From Pegoplata infirma (lineage: Eukaryota; Arthropoda; Insecta; Diptera; Anthomyiidae), in contig OY992537.1 in NCBI GenBank assembly GCA_963921195.1, forward strand, positions 246,394,414 to 246,458,413: 64,000 nt of DNA, read 5' to 3'. Below the pieces are notes generated by a model. That model was not told the DNA's origin. It ran no database searches and worked only from the letters and a program-made list of their open reading frames with translations. Position numbers and translations under genes: made by a program. This document shows positions 1-12,442 of the stretch, piece by piece. Each line of letters starts with the position of its first letter. Position 1 is the stretch's first letter.

Positions 1-352
1 ATAAATAAGTAGTTACTGCCTCGGATTACAAATAAGGAGTAAAAACCCATTACCAATAAGAAGTAAAATAATTAGTTAATTAAAACATTTTAAATTTAAC
101 CTGTTTTTACTAAAACTTAAAAATTGTGTAATTTTTATTAAGTGTTTAAGTACTTTTTAAGTTAATTGAATTGTAAAGGTTAAAAACTGCAAGTGCAAGA
201 AGATATTATTACTTAGAGGTGCTTTTATAACATATTACTGAGAAGTAGTTACTTTTGGGCTTAAAATAATGTTAATGGTAATGGGTACTCATTATAAATA
301 ATGTACTTGGAAATGATTACTTTTCACAACTCATTACCATGTTTTTGCTGGG
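1..352. mobile_element. CCCAGCAAAA-ended element, truncated by the window edge
   Basis: Matches the right part of the element at 12443-13501 (same 'AAGTAGTTACTG..TCGGATTAC', 'AAAAACCCATTA' and TTTTTGCTGGG end). Only the right terminus is inside the window. Confidence 0.75.
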
Positions 353-566
353 TAATATCTTTTTGCGTTTTTGAGGGTTTGCAATTTTGTTATGGATTCT
401 TAATTTCAAAAGCATTTTTTAATTGTTGTCAAACTCCCACAGAATCTGCATATTAGGGTGGAGCGATTTTGTATAGAGAAGATTTTTTAGATCGAGAAAA
501 TTGCTAAAAGACAATTTAAAGTCAATATAAATATACAAAAAGTATGAAGTATTATTTGTTAAGCGG

Positions 567-2391
567 CCCAGCAAAATGTTCGATTCCAAAGAATCGGTTG
601 TGGAATCAACTATTCTACCCTGCAATCGATTCTACTATGCATTGCATCATCGATGATTTTTGTTTGAGATTGTCACGAAAGCAATACATCCTTTTCCTCC
701 AAACTAGAACACTTATCTGTTCTACGGAATCTGTTCTAGAATATGTTGCATATAGTGGTACAAGAAGGGATTTCGCGATTTTTTAATGGTTTCATATCTG
801 TTCCATGTAATGAATTATGGAACTAGTTCTGAATAATTGAATAAAATTATTTTTTTTACATTTTTTTTTTTTATTTATTCTTCTATACAAAAATTCTAAA
901 ATTACATACAATAAATACATATTTATTTAAAATTATTTTATCACAATAAAAATGTCTTAAAATCTAAGATTTTTCCTATAGGAAAAATGTCCCAGAATCA
1001 AAGACTTTTTCTATAGGAAAAATGTCTCAGAATCCGAGACTTTTTCTATTGAAAAAATGTCCCACAATCTGAGACTTTTTCTATAGGAAAAATGTCTCAG
1101 AATCTGAGACTTTTTCTATAGGAAAAATGTCTCAGAATCTAAGACTTTTTCTATAGGAAAAATGTCTCAGAATCTGAGACTTTTTCTATAGGAAAAATGT
1201 CTCTGAATCTGAGACTTTTTCCATAGGAAAAAAGTCTCAGAATCTGAGACTTTCTATAGGAAAAATGTCTCAGAATCTGAGAGATTTTCTATAGAAAAAA
1301 TGTCTCAGAATCTGAGACTTTTTCTATAAGAAAAATGTCTCAGAATCTGACTTTTTCTATAGAAATAATGTCTCAGAATCTGAGACTTTTTCTATAGGAA
1401 AAATGTCTCAGAATCTGAGATTTTTTTCTACAGGAAAAATGTCTTGGAATCTCAGACTTTTTCTATAGGAAAAATGTCTCAGAATTTGATACTTTTTCTA
1501 CAGGAAAAATGCCTCAGAATCTGTGACTTTTTCTATAGGAAAAATATCTCAGAATCTGAGACTTTTTCTATTGGAAAAATGTCTCAGAATCTGAGACTTC
1601 TTCTATAGGAAAAATGTCTCAGAATCTGATACTTTTTGTATAGGAAAAATGTTTCAGAATCTGAGAATTTTTCTATAAAAAAATGTCTCAGAATCTGAGA
1701 CTTTTTCTATAGGAAATATGTCTCAGAATTTGAGACTTTTTATATAGAAAAAATGTTTTGAATCTGAGACCTTTTCTAAAGGAAAAATATCTACAACATT
1801 TTTTTTAGAAAAATTCTATAATTCGCGACATTTTTCCTTAAGAAAAAATCGAGGATTTAAAAAATTTGGACATTTCAAAAATTGTGTGAAACTGTGGATA
1901 CATACTACAATCTTGATCATACTTGAAAGATGAATAGTTTATCCCACGCTCCTGGTTTCATTAGAACAACCGACAGCATCAGTACTCCCAAGTTACAGCT
2001 TAAAAGCTTAAAATATGTATATTTTTACCTCCTCACATTTTTGGAATCTGAAAGCAACAATAAAACAACATTATAAGTACTACGTTAACCAAAATATGTT
2101 CATAATAATTAAGACGTGTACTTACGTTATTTTCACCAAATATCCGCCAAATATATCCGCAATGAATTAAAAACCACAATAAGTGCTGCAAAAATCCAAA
2201 AATTTGTCAACATAAAGTTAACAAATAAATTGTTTTTTTTATAAATTTTATTTTTCTGTTTGACATTTTTTTCAAAAATTTTAAGTTTTTTTATCGATTC
2301 CGTGGAAACAGTAGAGGAATGGAGTAACATTACTGGGGAATCTATTCTAGAATACATTGCCAAAGAAACGATTCCAAAAAATTTTGCTGGG
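567..2391. mobile_element. CCCAGCAAAAT-ended element carrying a 35-bp tandem array
   Basis: Inverted ends CCCAGCAAAAT followed within a few bases by a GGAATCG / CGATTCC motif that is repeated and inverted along both arms. Its centre is a long tandem array (950-1792). No coding sequence. Confidence 0.65.
950..1792. repeat. 35-bp tandem array, about 24 units, each unit doubly palindromic
   Basis: Each unit joins GTCTCAGAATCTGAGAC (a 7-bp stem with AAT loop) and TTTTTCTATAGGAAAAA (stem with TATA). Units diverge by a few bases and occasional 2-4 bp losses. The same unit recurs in degenerate form at 16440-16650, 17530-17830, 23100-23350 and 53480-54730, each time inside a transposon or next to one. 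Confidence 0.9.
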
Positions 2392-3178
2392 GGATAAAAC
2401 TAAAGAAAAGGCTTTTAAGATGATCGAATACATTTTTTGGTCCCTAAAAAATTAAAAAAAAAATTTTCTTAATTTTTTTTTAAATTAATTTTAATTACAT
2501 TAAAAGCAAAAAGAAAAATAATACGATGTATAAAATATAAATCACCTCAATACTGATATAATATTACGTTATACTTAAAAAAATAAATAAAAATTAATTA
2601 AAAATATTGCGACCAAAAAAATTTCCGATTACCGAAATATAATAAATATAAGATAAGGAATCCAAAGACATTGCCCTACAAGTGCAATATTTTTGTTGTT
2701 GTAATATTGATCCTAAAAGGCAACTGTTCCGACTCGGACTCTAAGCAAAATAAAAAAATTAAACGAAAATTGCTCCACTCTACTGTATTTGTTTCTACAT
2801 TAAGAATAATGCAAATTACACTTTCTTTATTAATAATTTGTTAGCTTATTCTCTGGGTTTAATTTTTTAGTTTTATACAGGATGTTAAGTTTAAATTTTA
2901 TTCCCACACTTTGCTTTTAATATTCAAAAAATTGAATACCTTAACTACTAACATTCAATTAAAAATTCCTTTACATCCTTTGCTACCTACACATTTCTGT
3001 AATAAGACTTTCGTAAAACTTTCGACCGACCACGACATAAAATTATAAAAAAATAATTCTCTCAACAGTATTGCATTAACATTTTCTAGGTGTGTGTGAA
3101 CAAGAATCACTCTACTTAACTCATACATATCAAAAATGAAATAAAACTAACTACATACATGCATACATATGTATGCAC

Positions 3179-3804
3179 TAGGGTGGAGCAAATTTAGATT
3201 TTTTCGGATTTCCTTTTAGGGTAAATATTAACACAACAAAATTTATTGACTTGAGAATCGAAAAATTCCGAACAAAGTAAAAAAAATTTAGTTAAATTCG
3301 GACATTAATGGAAAAGCGTTTTTATGGTAAAAAGTTTTTTTTTTGTTTATATATTTTTAATTATTGTATTATTTTGTTTGCTTTAATGAAATTTGAAATT
3401 GATTAAAATAAAAAATTAGTTATATATGGTTTTAAATTGAGAAAAGTGTGAAAGAAAAATTTTAAGTTTTCTAAAAATTTAAGACATCCTGGTTTGTTTC
3501 TTACTAGTTTCATATTATCCAGTTATAATAATCTTCAGAAAAACTTTTAATGTCAAATTTATTCAGTTATTTTTAGTTATTAAAAAAAAAAAAAAAAATT
3601 AAATTTTTTTTTTAACCATAAAAACACTTTTTAAGCCAAAAAAATTAAAAAAATTTTTTTTTTACTTTGTTCAGAACTTTCAGATTTTTAAGTCAAAATA
3701 ATAATATTATGCAATATTTTTTGTGTTAACATTGACCATAAAAGGCAACTTTTCCGACCTTTACAATTTTGAAATTCGAAAAAAATTAAATTTTCTCCAC
3801 CCTA
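3179..3804. mobile_element. TAGGGTGGAGC-family MITE with internal insertion
   Basis: TAGGGTGGAGCAAATTTAG at the left, inverted TTTTCTCCACCCTA at the right, with 'AAAAGGCAACTTTTCCGAC' near the right end. Its middle (3419-3575) matches the outer arms of the palindrome at 38590-39392. Confidence 0.75.
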
Positions 3805-4590
3805 ATATGCACATATACGGTTATGTCCTCATATTCATTATCCTTTATAAGTGTTTTAAATATATTTTTGTTTAAATAGTGGTGGTTTGAATAAACGTTT
3901 ACTTTTTTTTCGTTAGAGTAGGGGTTTAAATAAACTGCCAAGGCTCAAAATAAAACGTGAGAATTTTTTTATTGTTTTTTTTTTTTTTATCTTGAAAATA
4001 AAAAATTTTAATATGAACTCATATTTCGAAAACCATGTCCACAAATTTTTTTTTGAAATAAGTTGTAATTGAAAAATGTTGCATTTATTCAATAAAATGT
4101 TGACAACTTTTCTCATCAATACGTTCGTGTTCTTAAATTTTGTAAACAAAAAAAAAAAAGAAAAACAAATTTAATTGACAATCAAATATTAATTACAACA
4201 GGCGTGAATTTCGAATTTGTATCTAATAGTAGTACAAATTATGAGGGTTAATTGAATTGTGAGTACGTTATGCATGTATTTTTTTTTTACTTTTTAATTA
4301 TCATCATAATGATAAATGATTTTTCTTCATGTTTACATAAACAATTGTTCTATATAACAAAATTATTTTTGAAAATAAAAATTATTTTTAATATGTATGA
4401 AGAGAAATAAAAAAAAATCAAAATAAACCCAAATTAGAACAATTACAATCTGGTCACTGCTCTGCTTAAAAAATTTCATTTATATGTATGTATAACAAAA
4501 AAAGTAAAAAAGAAACCCTCCACAATGTTGAAAAAAATGTTTTTTATGAAAACATTTTGTTAAAAAAATTAGTAAATGTTGAAATGTTTT
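3805..4590. other. AT-rich intergenic sequence
   Basis: No gene, terminal repeat or array recognised; homopolymer runs only. Confidence 0.5.
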
Positions 4591-5194
4591 TATACCCTAT
4601 ACTTAGTGATAGAGGGTATATATAAGTTTGTCATTCCGTTTGTAACTCATCGAAATATCGGTCTGGGACCCCATAAAGTATATATATTCATGATGCCCGA
4701 TCGATTTTAAGACATTCTAGCGATGTCCGTCTGTCCGTCTGTCTGTCTGTTGAAAATGCTATCACGGACAAAATATTGCACAGAGATTGACTAAAACTTA
4801 ACATATTTATTGAAATTTCTCCCGAGAAGTTTGGTATTGCATTTGAGCGATATCGGTTCATCGGTTCAAAAGTTATGAGCGAAAATGTAAGCACACCTCA
4901 AAAATTTCAGTACATTCAACATAACCTAAAAATACAAAATGCTTTAATTCGGCTTCTTGTTGACATATGTGAACATAATTGAACACCAAATGGTATTTAA
5001 ACAAGTACGAACATATTTTTTGACAAAAAAAGAAAAAAATCGCGGATTTTTTTTACCAACGTTTTTTTTCGCGGAATTTTTTTTTGTTTTCAAAAGTAAT
5101 TTCCTTTTAAATAAAGTTTTTAGCAATAATATTTTTGAAATTGTGAAGGGTATCACTACATTCGGCAAGGCCGAATTTAATTTTTTTACTTGTT
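4591..5194 (-). mobile_element. Helentron/DINE-1-like non-autonomous repeat
   Basis: Members of this family share, in order, a terminal hairpin around TTCGGC(N)GCCGAA next to an ACAAGTA... terminus, 'TACCCTCCACA', text such as 'TTTTGAACCACTGGACCG', a (GTCC/GTCT) simple run, 'GCGATGTCCGTC', 'GGGGTCCTAGACCGATATTTCGATG', and a terminus 'GGAGGGTATAAAA'. Here they are present in reverse order. From memory this matches the DINE-1/HINE class of Helentrons of higher flies; they encode no protein. This copy ends at ACTTGTT. Confidence 0.65.
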
Positions 5195-5207
5195 ATTTAT
5201 TGATAAC

Positions 5208-5312
5208 ACAGTCCGACAGCCAATATTAAATATGAACCGGATGAAATACGTCTGAATATATAAATCAAATAGAGTAAAACTGCATTTACAGTTTTTCATT
5301 TCGTGATCCTGT
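5208..5312 (+). repeat. 105-bp segment repeated in inverse orientation at 62990-63097
   Basis: Shares an uninterrupted run of more than 30 bases around GTAAAACTGCATTTACAG (5274-5310), which is itself an AAAACTG/CAGTTTT hairpin, plus TACGTCTGAA and ATATTAAATAT blocks. Identity unknown. Confidence 0.7.
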
Positions 5313-5443
5313 TTTCTTTTAAATGGACTTAAAATTTTTAAAGGATGACATTTTGTAAAATATTTTTTAAATATTTGTACTTGTCTTATAATGTCACTAT
5401 TGATTGCAAATTAAAGAGAAGAATCTTCGATAATTATTCCATT

Positions 5444-5844
5444 CACTAAGAAAATTATGTCATTATTAACTGTTTGTAGGTTATTTTAAAAAGTCATCAG
5501 TTAAGTTATTTTAAAAGAAAAATCATTAATTTTATTAAGGATTTCTTGTTTTCTACTATTTATGTAGTTTAAAAAAAAATAATTTACAGTCGTAAAAATG
5601 AATTTTCTGTTACATTCAATTTTTACAGTAAAAAATTTCTTCTATAGTTTTACTGTTTTTCAATACAAAATAAGTGAAAATTCACTAGTTTTTTAATGTT
5701 TTGGTTAGTCATTAAATTAACATTAAAAATTGACTGTAATATGTTTTTGCTTTAAATGAAAAATCAGTGGAATGGTTTTTAAATAAAATTTCATTTGTTT
5801 TAAGTGAATATTCAGTGGAATTTACCTACATAATTTTTTGAGTG
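5444..5844. mobile_element. CACT(C/A)A-ended MITE with ATTATGT subterminal motif
   Basis: CACTAAGAAAATTATGT at the left, inverted ACATAATTTTTTGAGTG at the right. The body repeats 'AGTGAATATTCAGTGGAAT'. A second copy, inverted, lies at 51619-51996. Confidence 0.72.
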
Positions 5845-5859
5845 TTTTTTTTATTTTTA

Positions 5860-5998
5860 TTTTGCCATATCAGGAAAAGGATGTAAATAATGTACTCTCA
5901 AAAATTTATCAAAATATTTAGTAAAACATTTTAAATGATATTTAAGGACAAAGTTTTTTAGGAAAATTACTTACATCCTTTTTCCTGATATGTCAAAA
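5860..5998. mobile_element. 139-bp MITE with about 30-bp inverted ends
   Basis: TTTGCCATATCAGGAAAAGG...ATGTAA at the left is mirrored by TTACATCC...TTTCCTGATATGTCAAA at the right. Small, non-coding, potentially hairpin-forming. Confidence 0.75.
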
Positions 5999-6205
5999 TA
6001 ATTAAATGGGATAATTAACGGTAATTCTCTTCTTTAATTTTCCATCACTAGTGGCATCCTAGGACGAGTAAAAATATTTAAAAAATATTTTACAAAAATT
6101 AATCCTCTAAAGTCCTTTAAAAAAGAAACAGCATCACGAGGGTTCTGGTAAGAATCAAACCCATGACGTCCTGCTTTATAGGCTTGTACGTTACTAGAGT
6201 TTTTG

Positions 6206-8893
6206 TCGCGGGAATTCCCGGGAAATCGACACATTTTTCAATCCCGGATTCCTGGGAATTCAACCAGGAATTCCTGGGATTTTATATATAAATATAAAAC
6301 ATGAAAAATGTTAAATTTTTTATACGGAAATGCCCTGTTGCCAAAAGCTTTTTTAAAAACTGTCAGATGCGCTTAAAAAATAGCAAAAATTTTCCAAAAT
6401 AGCTAGAGTTTATAGATTTTTTTAAAAATAATAATGGAATTTTAAATAATATTTTTTAAAAATCATGGACAAACTTAAATTGAGATTAATACTTATTAAA
6501 AATATAAGTTTAAGTATATTTTAACAGATGTAATAGCCATTTTTAGATTTAATTCGAAAATATCAATTGGAATTAACAAAAATTCCATTAAAAAATTGAG
6601 GACTACAGTAAAATTTAAAAAATATCAAAATAATGTTAATTCAAATTCGAAAAATATCAATTTAATCTTTGAAAAAGTTTAATAGAAATTTTAAAAAGTC
6701 CAATTCAAAGATATTTTTCAAAATTGCAAATTTATATTATGAATTTAATTTCGAACAACTTCAATTAAAAAAATATAACCGAAATTTAAAGGAGTTCAAT
6801 ATGAATTAATATCAATTAAAATTTAAAAGGGTATGACCTCTGATCTGTCTTTCAGAACTTTCTAAATTTCATGAAAAGATCCGAATCACATGAAATCGAA
6901 TGCGGTGTTCTTATGTTAACGTTTTCATTCCAAGTTTTAAAGTCAAAATTATAACGAACAAGTAGAAAAATTAAATTCGACTTGGTCGAATCTATGAATA
7001 CCCTCCACAATGTTATCTGATAGTAATTTTCTAAAAAAAATTTCAAAAAATTGCATTACAAATTTTTTATTAGAAATATGTATATTATCTTGAGTCAAAC
7101 TTTCTTTTAATCAATCAAATTTTTTTGAGTGTAAAATTTTTTTGACTGTCAACATTTTTTTGAGTCTGCCTTTCATTCAAAAAAAAAATAAAATAATAAT
7201 GTGTACATTTTTTTTTGAGTGTAACATTTTTTTTTTTTTTGAGTGTAAATATTTTTTTAGTGTACAATTTCTTCTTACAAAGTAATTTGTTATTACTTTG
7301 TAAAATAGTTTTGTTGTTTTATACCTATATGTAATACAAAAAAAACTATTTCACATATTTTCCTCTTTTTTTATTACCATCCTCTTCTTTAAAAACCAAA
7401 AACAAATTAACATTCAATCATACACATACTTTATTTGATTTTTTCCCGTTACATACAGTTACACTAACAATAACAAAACAATAACAAATATTTACTTGTC
7501 TAACAACTAAACTGCACCCCACGACAAGAAAACAAACAACAACAAGTTTTACAAAACTGGTATTTCACCATGCTTTTAAAACTTGTTTAACGATGTTTCA
7601 ACAGTTTAAGGTGAAACAAATCTGAAATTCAGTGCTTTGCTTCTAACTTTTGAACCACTGAACCGATTTTGCTGAAATTCAAAACCAAACAGCCTTGTGG
7701 AACGACAAATATATATGCTAAGCTTCAGCCCCCTCAGAATTGTCTTTCGAAAGTTATAGTGGTTTTAATCTTGTAAATTCGAAAAATACCCTTGCCGAAA
7801 TTTACTCTTTTGCTAATAACTTTTGAACCACTGGACCGATTTCGCTGGATTGCAATACCAACCTGACCCGGTAAATGGAGAACATATATGTCAAACTTCA
7901 GGAGTCTCCGTAAAGTCTTTCAAAAGTTAGCGTGTTTTCAACGGACAGACAGACAGACGGACGGACGGACGGACGGACGGACATCGCTAGATCGATTTAA
8001 AATCGATCAAGGATCATGAATATATATACTTTATGGGGTCCTAGACCAATATTTCGATGTGTTACAAACGGAATGACAAACTTATATATACCCTCTATCA
8101 CTAGAGTGGAGGATATAAAAAGGTGCACTCGTTTGACTTTCACCAAACTTTAGTTATGTGAAACTAGAATAAAAATTTTCAGAAGCGAAATCTAGAACCT
8201 CCCACACAACAAAATATTATTAGTTTAAATAATTTAATTTTCGACCAGGAATTCCCGGGATCCCGGCAAATCGTAAAAAAATTCCCGCTTTCCCGGGAAA
8301 TGAAAATGTTAAAAAATGTTTAAAAAAAATGTTTTATGTTTTATAAACATATTTAGGGGGGGGGGGCGTGCTTTGTCTTAACATCGACTGATTTTTTTCC
8401 AATTTAAAACTCTCAGAAGAACAACTCTGTCGAAAAATCTGTAAAACAACTTTCAGTTTGAATTAGCAAACTTTTAACATATTTTTCTGCTGAAATGGGT
8501 ATTTTAACTAAATTCTCTGTCATTTAGTTCTAAAAAATAACAGAAATTACATGATTATTTTGCTAATTTTACAGAAATTTATAGTTATCTTGTTTTCAAG
8601 AAAATGATTTAAGATTTTTTTCAAAAATTAAAAAAAAAAAAAAAAAAAAAATTTGCTTAAAAACAACATAACTAAAAATTAACAGTTTGATAAAAAAAAA
8701 ATATTCTTGAACAAATTACAATCGATTTCGTATAAGTTGGAAAAAACTTTATGCTTAAAATCTTTTTAAGTCTTTTTTACATCAATAATTATCTGAAATC
8801 AGCAGATTTGTATGCTAAAATCAGTAGATTTTTCTGCTTAAATCAGCAGATTTTACCGCTTTTTCCAGTATTTTTAATTTCCCGGGATCCCGA
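6206..8893. mobile_element. Element(s) with GGAATTCCCGGGAAAT ends, split by a Helentron-like repeat
   Basis: GGAATTCCCGGGAAATCG near 6210 and inverted ATTTCCCGGGATCCCG near 8877-8892, with a further internal copy at 8246-8300. These GC-rich palindromic ends contrast sharply with the AT-rich body. Family and exact ends uncertain. Confidence 0.45.
6957..8121 (+). mobile_element. Helentron/DINE-like repeat, 1.16 kb
   Basis: A complete-looking copy from AACAAGTAGAAAAATTAAATTCG to GGAGGATATAAAAA, including a GACA/GACG run at 7942-7981. It is nearly identical, in opposite orientation, to the copy at 49069-50219. Confidence 0.75.
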
Positions 8894-9084
8894 AATTTAA
8901 TGATCCACTGCATCCAGTTTTTGATCTATCTTTACCTAAATGTTTGAGAATCACCATTCTCAGGACTTTTTAACACCTAAAGCGTCATCTGAAAGTAGTA
9001 GATTGATTGAAATTAAAAGTGTATTCAAAATTTTAACAAAAATCTATCAAGATTTTAATCCGTTTTAAAAATATATTTAAAAAT

Positions 9085-9507
9085 ACTATATAAATTGCCA
9101 CCACTCTGTGGTACACGGTGTAATGAGTTTGTGCTGATGTTTGTAACTACCCGAAATATTCAAGTATACCGATCGACCCAGAATCACTTTTTGTGTCGAT
9201 TTAGCAATATCCGTCCGCCTGTCTGTCCGTCTGTCCATGTATTTAATTTAATAACCTTATCAAATCCAATTATAATCGGACCATTTTTGGACTTAGGCCC
9301 CATATGAAAATTTCGCCCGATATTCAGTTAAATCGGTTAATTGGCAACAAGTAGAAGTCTATTTGACTCAAATTTGGTTTGTGGGTGTTTTTTACACTTA
9401 TTAAAGATTTAACAAAAGATAGATCCTATCGGTCCATGTTTGAACTTGGGACCCATTTTCCGGGAAACACAGGTGTAGTGTATTATATGGCCGGTCTTGA
9501 CCGACTA
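9085..9507 (-). mobile_element. Second-family Helentron-like repeat
   Basis: It shares the GTCCGTCTGTC run and a terminal hairpin (GGCCGGTCTTGACCG near 9490-9504), but the unique text differs from the main family (GGACTTAGGCCCCATATG, ACCCATTTTCCGGGAAACAC). Confidence 0.45.
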
Positions 9508-10069
9508 TACACTCAGAATATTATGTAAGTTACTACATGTTAGTTATTTGTATATTTTACAGTAGTTAGTTATTTTCAACTACAAAGTCAGTTGTTTTTG
9601 TATGAAAAATATCAAACAACTATTTATGTTACTTTTTTTGAATAACTAACAAAAAAGTACTATGATGTAGTAACAGTTATTTAAAGTAGTTAATTTTATT
9701 TTTTTATCTCTGAAAAATTTTCAAAGTTTTTTTCCAAAAATAAAAATTTTCGTTTTTTTTTTTTTTATTTTTCACAACTTTTTTAAAAAAAAAAACTTGG
9801 AAAAAATTTGGTCTTCAATTTTTTTTCTGAAAAATTTTTTGAAAAAAAAAAATTATTTATAGATTTTTTTATTTTTACTACATTTTAGTTGTTTTGACTA
9901 CAAATCTAAGTTGTTTTTACTACATAAGTCAGTTGTTTTTTGTCAGTTAAAATAACTAACATTGTTAGTTGATTTAACTGAAAAAAAAGTTGACCCCAAA
10001 ACAACTTACAAAGTAGTTATTTTAACTGACATTTTCAGTTGATTTTACTAACATAATTTTTTTAGTGTA
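9508..10069. mobile_element. TACACTCA...TAGTGTA MITE with TAGTTGTTTT repeats
   Basis: TACACTCAGAATATTATGTAAG to CATAATTTTTTTAGTGTA; the interior is many variants of 'ACTACATTTTAGTTGTTTT' in both orientations. Confidence 0.65.
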
Positions 10070-11096
10070 ATTTTCTAACTTGTTTAAATTTATATTTAAT
10101 TTTGAACACTTGTAAACATGACTGTGATCACGCAAAACTATAGTTGACTATCGTCGATTTTTAGAGCCTTGTTCCTCCTAAACTCAACAAAATGTTTAAA
10201 AATTTTTTTAATCTTTCTGGTTTAAAAACTCTCTTTAATAATAAAATAAAGAAATACTTTCCATCGTCAATCGTCTTACGTGATTAGCCCCCAGGCTTAA
10301 AAAACAAATTTCCATGCAATATTTATTTAAAACCCAGTTAATGTTTTCAAATTTCAAGATGAATAAGTGCCTAAGAATTTACTTAATATTTTAATATAAT
10401 TTTTGGGCATTTTTAATACCGTAATATGAATTACTATTTTCATGGCAACACTGTCTGCAACCACTGAATGGCATTATAAATAGTTGAATGACCCTTTTTG
10501 AAATTAAAGCGTAAATTTACAGTCATTCAAACACAAACTAACAAATGACCACATACATTTTTTAAAGTTTTTTATTTTTTTTTATTTTCTATTCAATTTA
10601 AGCCCAGATTAGAGGTAGCTTTACTGTAAATATTTATTGGCTGTTAAGTAATTGAATTTTATAATTTAATAGAAATTATTTGTGTTATCATATTTGAAAA
10701 TTATGACTTTACACTTAGTTTGAGGAAACCTTTTTGTACGAGGTATATGAATAGTAATTTTTGAAGCAAAACATTTTTAAGCCCACGCCCTTTATCTACT
10801 TGATTACAGGTATAAAAGATACTTTTCTTGAGTTACCTTCAACAACAGGTTTTTGTTTATCTTAAAACTGTGTCTTGGTTACTGATTCAACATGTCTTAC
10901 ATTTGTGTACCCTCTACCATAGGCTGAGCAAAACAATCATTACGCTATTATGTTTGTTACATATTAAAACATTTGTTGGGTGCCATAGATTGGCATTTGT
11001 CATTACCATTGAAATTTCATTGGGACCACTTTTATCTTAACAATTCGGTAAGTTTTGATCCCAGAATATCTAAGTTAAAACCAAATTGTAAGAGTG
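10070..11096. other. Intergenic sequence without recognised features
   Basis: Comparatively complex sequence for this window. Short open frames only (longest about 70 codons at 10828-11040, with no family resemblance). Confidence 0.45.
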
Positions 11097-11620
11097 TTAT
11101 ATTCGACTGTGTCGAATCTTGTATACCCGCCAATATGTAAAGAAAAATTGAAGGGAACGTTTTTTATTTAGGGGGCGGCGGTGAGTTGGGGAACTCATTT
11201 GCCTTCGCGGTTTATGTTTACATGTTCCTGTTATTCTGCTATGTGCACTTAAGTATTTTAATTTTGTCATTTAAATTATGTTTTTTCACGTCCTTAAAAG
11301 GGGGCGGCCCAAAAGTGACATATTCTGATTTGCTGGGTCCAAACGCAGGACTTTGTTGAACAAAAATACATCTATAGAAACGTTTGTCAGAGGTTGCTCA
11401 CTTCCGAACTTTACCCGCCTAGGACCATAAGACATATTCTTGACAAACTTGAGGAGTATCTTTTATTTTGAACTGCATGATGTTAAATACAGACGGACGG
11501 ACATCGCTAGAGTGTCTTCTTAATATCTCTCATAGAAAAATAATATATAGTGGTATATTTTATGGGGTCCTCGACCGATGATTCAATGCGTTACTCACGG
11601 AATGTCAAAGTAATGGAAAT
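11097..11620 (+). mobile_element. Truncated Helentron-like repeat
   Basis: It begins ATTCGACTGTGTCGAATC (hairpin) and contains GACGGACGGACATCGCTAGAGTG and TATGGGGTCCTCGACCGAT. The GGAGGGTATA terminus is not recognisable. Confidence 0.55.
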
Positions 11621-11927
11621 ATAACGCCATGTTTTACACAGAAGTTAAAAACTAATTAATATTTTCAAAAAATTTTAAAAATTAATAAAAAAAAACTTTC
11701 ATAAAGTACAATGTAAAATTAGTGTTGATTCTTCTGTTAGTTTGGTCCGGATGAATTTCAAGTGACCATATATACATCTTAAGTGGTTACTTATCAGTAG
11801 AATTTAATAAACTTTAGTTTTTGTATCTCTATATATATTTAGATAAAAAAATTTGAGTGACATTTTTAAAATCCCGTCACAAGGTTTCTGCAGTATTATT
11901 TTATAATAACTGTTTATTTATATACAT

Positions 11928-12358
11928 TAGGGTGGAGCACATTTTTCTTTGTTTACGATATCGTCAGGGTCGGCATAGTTGCCTTATTAGGTCAATATAG
12001 AGTATTGGACCTGTAGGGCAATTCAAATTTTTTTTATTACAAAATTTTTTATTTTTCAAAAATAACTTACTTTTTCTTAATACATACATATTTTTGAAAT
12101 ATACAGTTATTAGCACAGGCTAATAACTGTATATTTTCATCAAAAAACAAAAAAAATAAAAAAAAAATTGTTTTCTAATGTTGGATTATTAACGTTAAAT
12201 TTAAGAAAAAAAACTTTTTTTTTCACTTTCTTTGGAACTTTTTGATTTTCAAGTCAAAAAATGAACCCACAGACCTACATGTCCGATATTTTTTTTTGTA
12301 AATATTGACCAAAAAGGTAACGACGATATCAAGAAAAAGTAAAGTTCGCTCCACCCTA
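11928..12358. mobile_element. TAGGGTGGAGC-family MITE, 431 bp
   Basis: TAGGGTGGAGCACATTTTTC at the left, inverted TTCGCTCCACCCTA at the right. Contains 'GATATCGTCAGGGTCGG' and its inverse near the other end. Non-coding. Confidence 0.8.
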
Positions 12359-12442
12359 TTGTATATATGTATATTGTATACAAAACAAATCATAAAAAAA
12401 CAAAAGCCTTTTTCAAATTAGTTTTGAAGCATTTACATACGA

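Larger units (their letters stand above)
454..2782. mobile_element. TAGGGTGGAGC-ended element, expanded by a nested insertion
   Basis: Left end TAGGGTGGAGCGATTTTG, right end inverted TAGAGTGGAGCAATTTTCG. Near the right end 'CCTAAAAGGCAACTGTTCCG' recurs in the other family members. Ends at TA suggest a TA-duplicating (Tc1/mariner-type) MITE. Most of its interior is the element at 567-2391. Confidence 0.6.

Noticed and set aside
950..1792. CRISPR-like array
   Set aside because: Repeats are contiguous, with no unique spacers, and the context is eukaryotic.
4591..5844. Segmental inverted duplication with 51619-52620 (Helentron-like repeat next to the same MITE)
   Set aside because: Spacing between the two elements differs (about 250 versus 17 bp) and the flanks do not match; two common families being adjacent twice is a simpler explanation.
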